From Butyrivibrio fibrisolvens (GTDB taxonomy: Bacteria > Bacillota > Clostridia > Lachnospirales > Lachnospiraceae): 64,000 nt of DNA. Below, piece by piece: positions 62,734-64,000 of this stretch. The notes beneath the pieces were generated by a model. That model was not told where the DNA came from and made no database searches. It saw only the letters and a list, made by a program, of their open reading frames with translations. The stretch is taken from NCBI RefSeq assembly GCF_023206215.1, contig NZ_CP065800.1, forward strand, positions 2,790,001-2,854,000, read 5' to 3'. The position numbers and the translations under genes were made by a program. Within the stretch, counting starts at the first letter, position 1. Every line of letters starts with the position of its first letter.

Positions 62734-64000
62734 TTATTTGAGCTTGATCTTAGAGCCTTTGGTATTACGTCCTGCAATCTTGACTGTTCCTATGTCAAAA
62801 GACTTCTCGCCTATACTTACTTCTCTGGTCTCTTCAGGCTTAAGAAGCCATACATCACGTACGCTGTCATTCTTGGTAAGATTCATGCCATGAACACCAA
62901 CTGCTGTCTTTTTCTGATCAGGAACCTCTTCAAGAAGGAATCTGAGTCCATACCCATTCTCTGTATATAATACGCAGCTCTCTTCATCTGTTACAACAGA
63001 TACACTTATAAGCTCATCGCCTTCTGACAGTTTAGTTGCTGCTACAAGTTTTCTGGTAACATCAAACTCGCCGCCGCTTACTATTTTCATCATGGCTGAT
63101 TTAGTAACAAAAAGCAAGCGGTAAATATTAAGTGATGACTGAGGCAGCACCGCAATGATCTGTTCCTTGGTAGTATCATAATTGGATACATTGTCTATCG
63201 GAACACCCTTATCACGCATCTTACCTGCAGGAAGATCCTGAACTTTGATGGTGTGAAGATTGCCAAGATGTGTAAATACGCAAATCCTGCTGGTATTTTT
63301 CACCTTAAAGCTGTACTTAAAGTCATTCTTGATAGTATCAAAGTTCTTGTCATATGTTGTAGCATCGATTGTCTTGGCATAGCCAAAACGGTCCATGATA
63401 AATGCTACATCGATCTCTTCTTCAGGCTTTTCTTCATATACAGCCTCTTCAAACTGACCGACTTCTGTACGTCTCTTCTGCCTGTATTCATTGCGTATAT
63501 TCTTAAGCTCTTCCTGAATGACCATAGACATGGACGTTCTGTCTTCAAGAATATCCTCATATCTGTAAATATTGGCAACAGTCTCTTCATGCTCCTTGAT
63601 AAGAGCATCAAGCTCAAGTCCGATAAGTTTGTACAGACGCATCTCAAGGATAGCATCTGCCTGGCGCTCAGTAAAATGAAGCTGAGAAGCCATAACCGCT
63701 GATTCACGTGACTTGAAGTTGATACCTTCTGTTATACCATTTACAAGACACTCTTTGGCCTGCACACGTGTCTTAGATCCTCTTAAGATCTCAATCACAA
63801 GATCTATAACATTACAAGCCTTGATAAGACCTTCCTGAACTTCCTTCTTGTCAGTCTCTTTCTGAAGAAGTGTTGTATACTTGCGGCGCGCTGTCTCAAA
63901 CTGAAAATCGATCGAAGCCTGAAGTATGGACTTAAGGCCCATAGTCTCAGGACGTCCGTTGTAGATAGCAAGCATATTAACGCCAAAAGTATCTTCAAGC
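62734..64000 (-). CDS. Type II topoisomerase subunit A, C-terminal part (ParC-like; runs off the window)
   Basis: The open frame covers about 420 residues and enters from the right edge (KLEDTFGVN before MLAIYNGRPETMGL). MLAIYNGRPETMGLKSILQA and AVMASQLHFTERQADAILEM are from the coiled-coil gate of GyrA/ParC, followed by the beta-pinwheel. The canonical GyrA box QRRGGKG is not seen; the first blade has GKMRDKGVPIDN instead. This points to topoisomerase IV subunit A or a clostridial ParC-like paralogue. The catalytic Tyr region lies outside the window. Confidence 0.85.
   Translation of the reverse strand, partial: LEDTFGVNMLAIYNGRPETMGLKSILQASIDFQFETARRKYTTLLQKETDKKEVQEGLIKACNVIDLVIEILRGSKTRVQAKECLVNGITEGINFKSRESAVMASQLHFTERQADAILEMRLYKLIGLELDALIKEHEETVANIYRYEDILEDRTSMSMVIQEELKNIRNEYRQKRRTEVGQFEEAVYEEKPEEEIDVAFIMDRFGYAKTIDATTYDKNFDTIKNDFKYSFKVKNTSRICVFTHLGNLHTIKVQDLPAGKMRDKGVPIDNVSNYDTTKEQIIAVLPQSSLNIYRLLFVTKSAMMKIVSGGEFDVTRKLVAATKLSEGDELISVSVVTDEESCVLYTENGYGLRFLLEEVPDQKKTAVGVHGMNLTKNDSVRDVWLLKPEETREVSIGEKSFDIGTVKIAGRNTKGSKIKLK

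Overview
The window looks like the chromosome of a low-GC Gram-positive anaerobe of the class Clostridia, most likely a Lachnospiraceae member close to Butyrivibrio. This is inferred from gene families and gene order only: a Firmicutes-type L27 with a cleavable leader and its Prp protease, RecU, HisZ with a short HisG, the TIGR03960-TIGR03936-RNase G cluster, TAXI-type TRAP transport, a TPP-riboswitch thiSFGH operon and many GGDEF proteins. No rRNA, tRNA or CRISPR array was recognised.

Layout. 0-5.1 kb: a UvrD-like C-terminal fragment, then a promoter, TPP riboswitch and attenuator ahead of thiS-thiF-thiG-thiH-tenI/thiE, the thiazole branch of thiamine synthesis. 5.2-14.1 kb: an NSS-family amino-acid transporter, a GGDEF protein, a cytidylate-kinase-like protein, a TAXI-TRAP uptake system, an Fe-S aldo/keto reductase and small proteins. 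14.4-15.8 kb: an IS110-family element whose upstream non-coding part folds like a bridge RNA. 16.2-31.8 kb: a signalling and export island. Two paralogous GGDEF proteins lie on either side of a long minus-strand operon: STAS protein, RsbW-like ATPase, a 74-residue HlyD-like anchor, a C39-peptidase ABC exporter and a second ABC exporter of the NHLM type, an MFS protein with a built-in extracytoplasmic domain, a Ddl-like ATP-grasp enzyme and a dCache-HAMP-SpoIIE phosphatase. A hybrid histidine kinase and a tyrosine recombinase follow.

33.2-45.1 kb is the conserved housekeeping block rplU-prp-rpmA / obgE / yhbY / nadD-yqeK-rsfS plus RNase G and two radical-SAM-related genes. A glycosyltransferase, a degenerate GGDEF protein and a 294-bp inverted repeat sit inside it. 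45.4-48.8 kb is a decayed cluster resembling polymorphic-toxin immunity loci (Imm30-like, ankyrin, several frameshifted genes). 48.8-50.5 kb is an NAD salvage pair (NadR-like, PnuC). 50.8-56.2 kb is hisZ-hisG-hisD-hisB-hisIE, the last with an extra degenerate TIM-barrel domain. 56.3-64 kb carries recU, two pseudouridine synthases, an amidase, a DivIVA-like coiled-coil protein, coaD, rsmD and the C-terminal part of a type II topoisomerase A subunit that runs off the window.

The best candidate for an undescribed system is the 18.5-29.2 kb operon. It joins a complete partner-switching module (input phosphatase, STAS antagonist, anti-sigma-like kinase) to a peptide-export machine with a protease-competent ABC transporter, but has no recognisable precursor peptide or modification enzyme other than the ATP-grasp protein. 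The second most unusual feature is the set of long perfect palindromes and dispersed repeats between genes.
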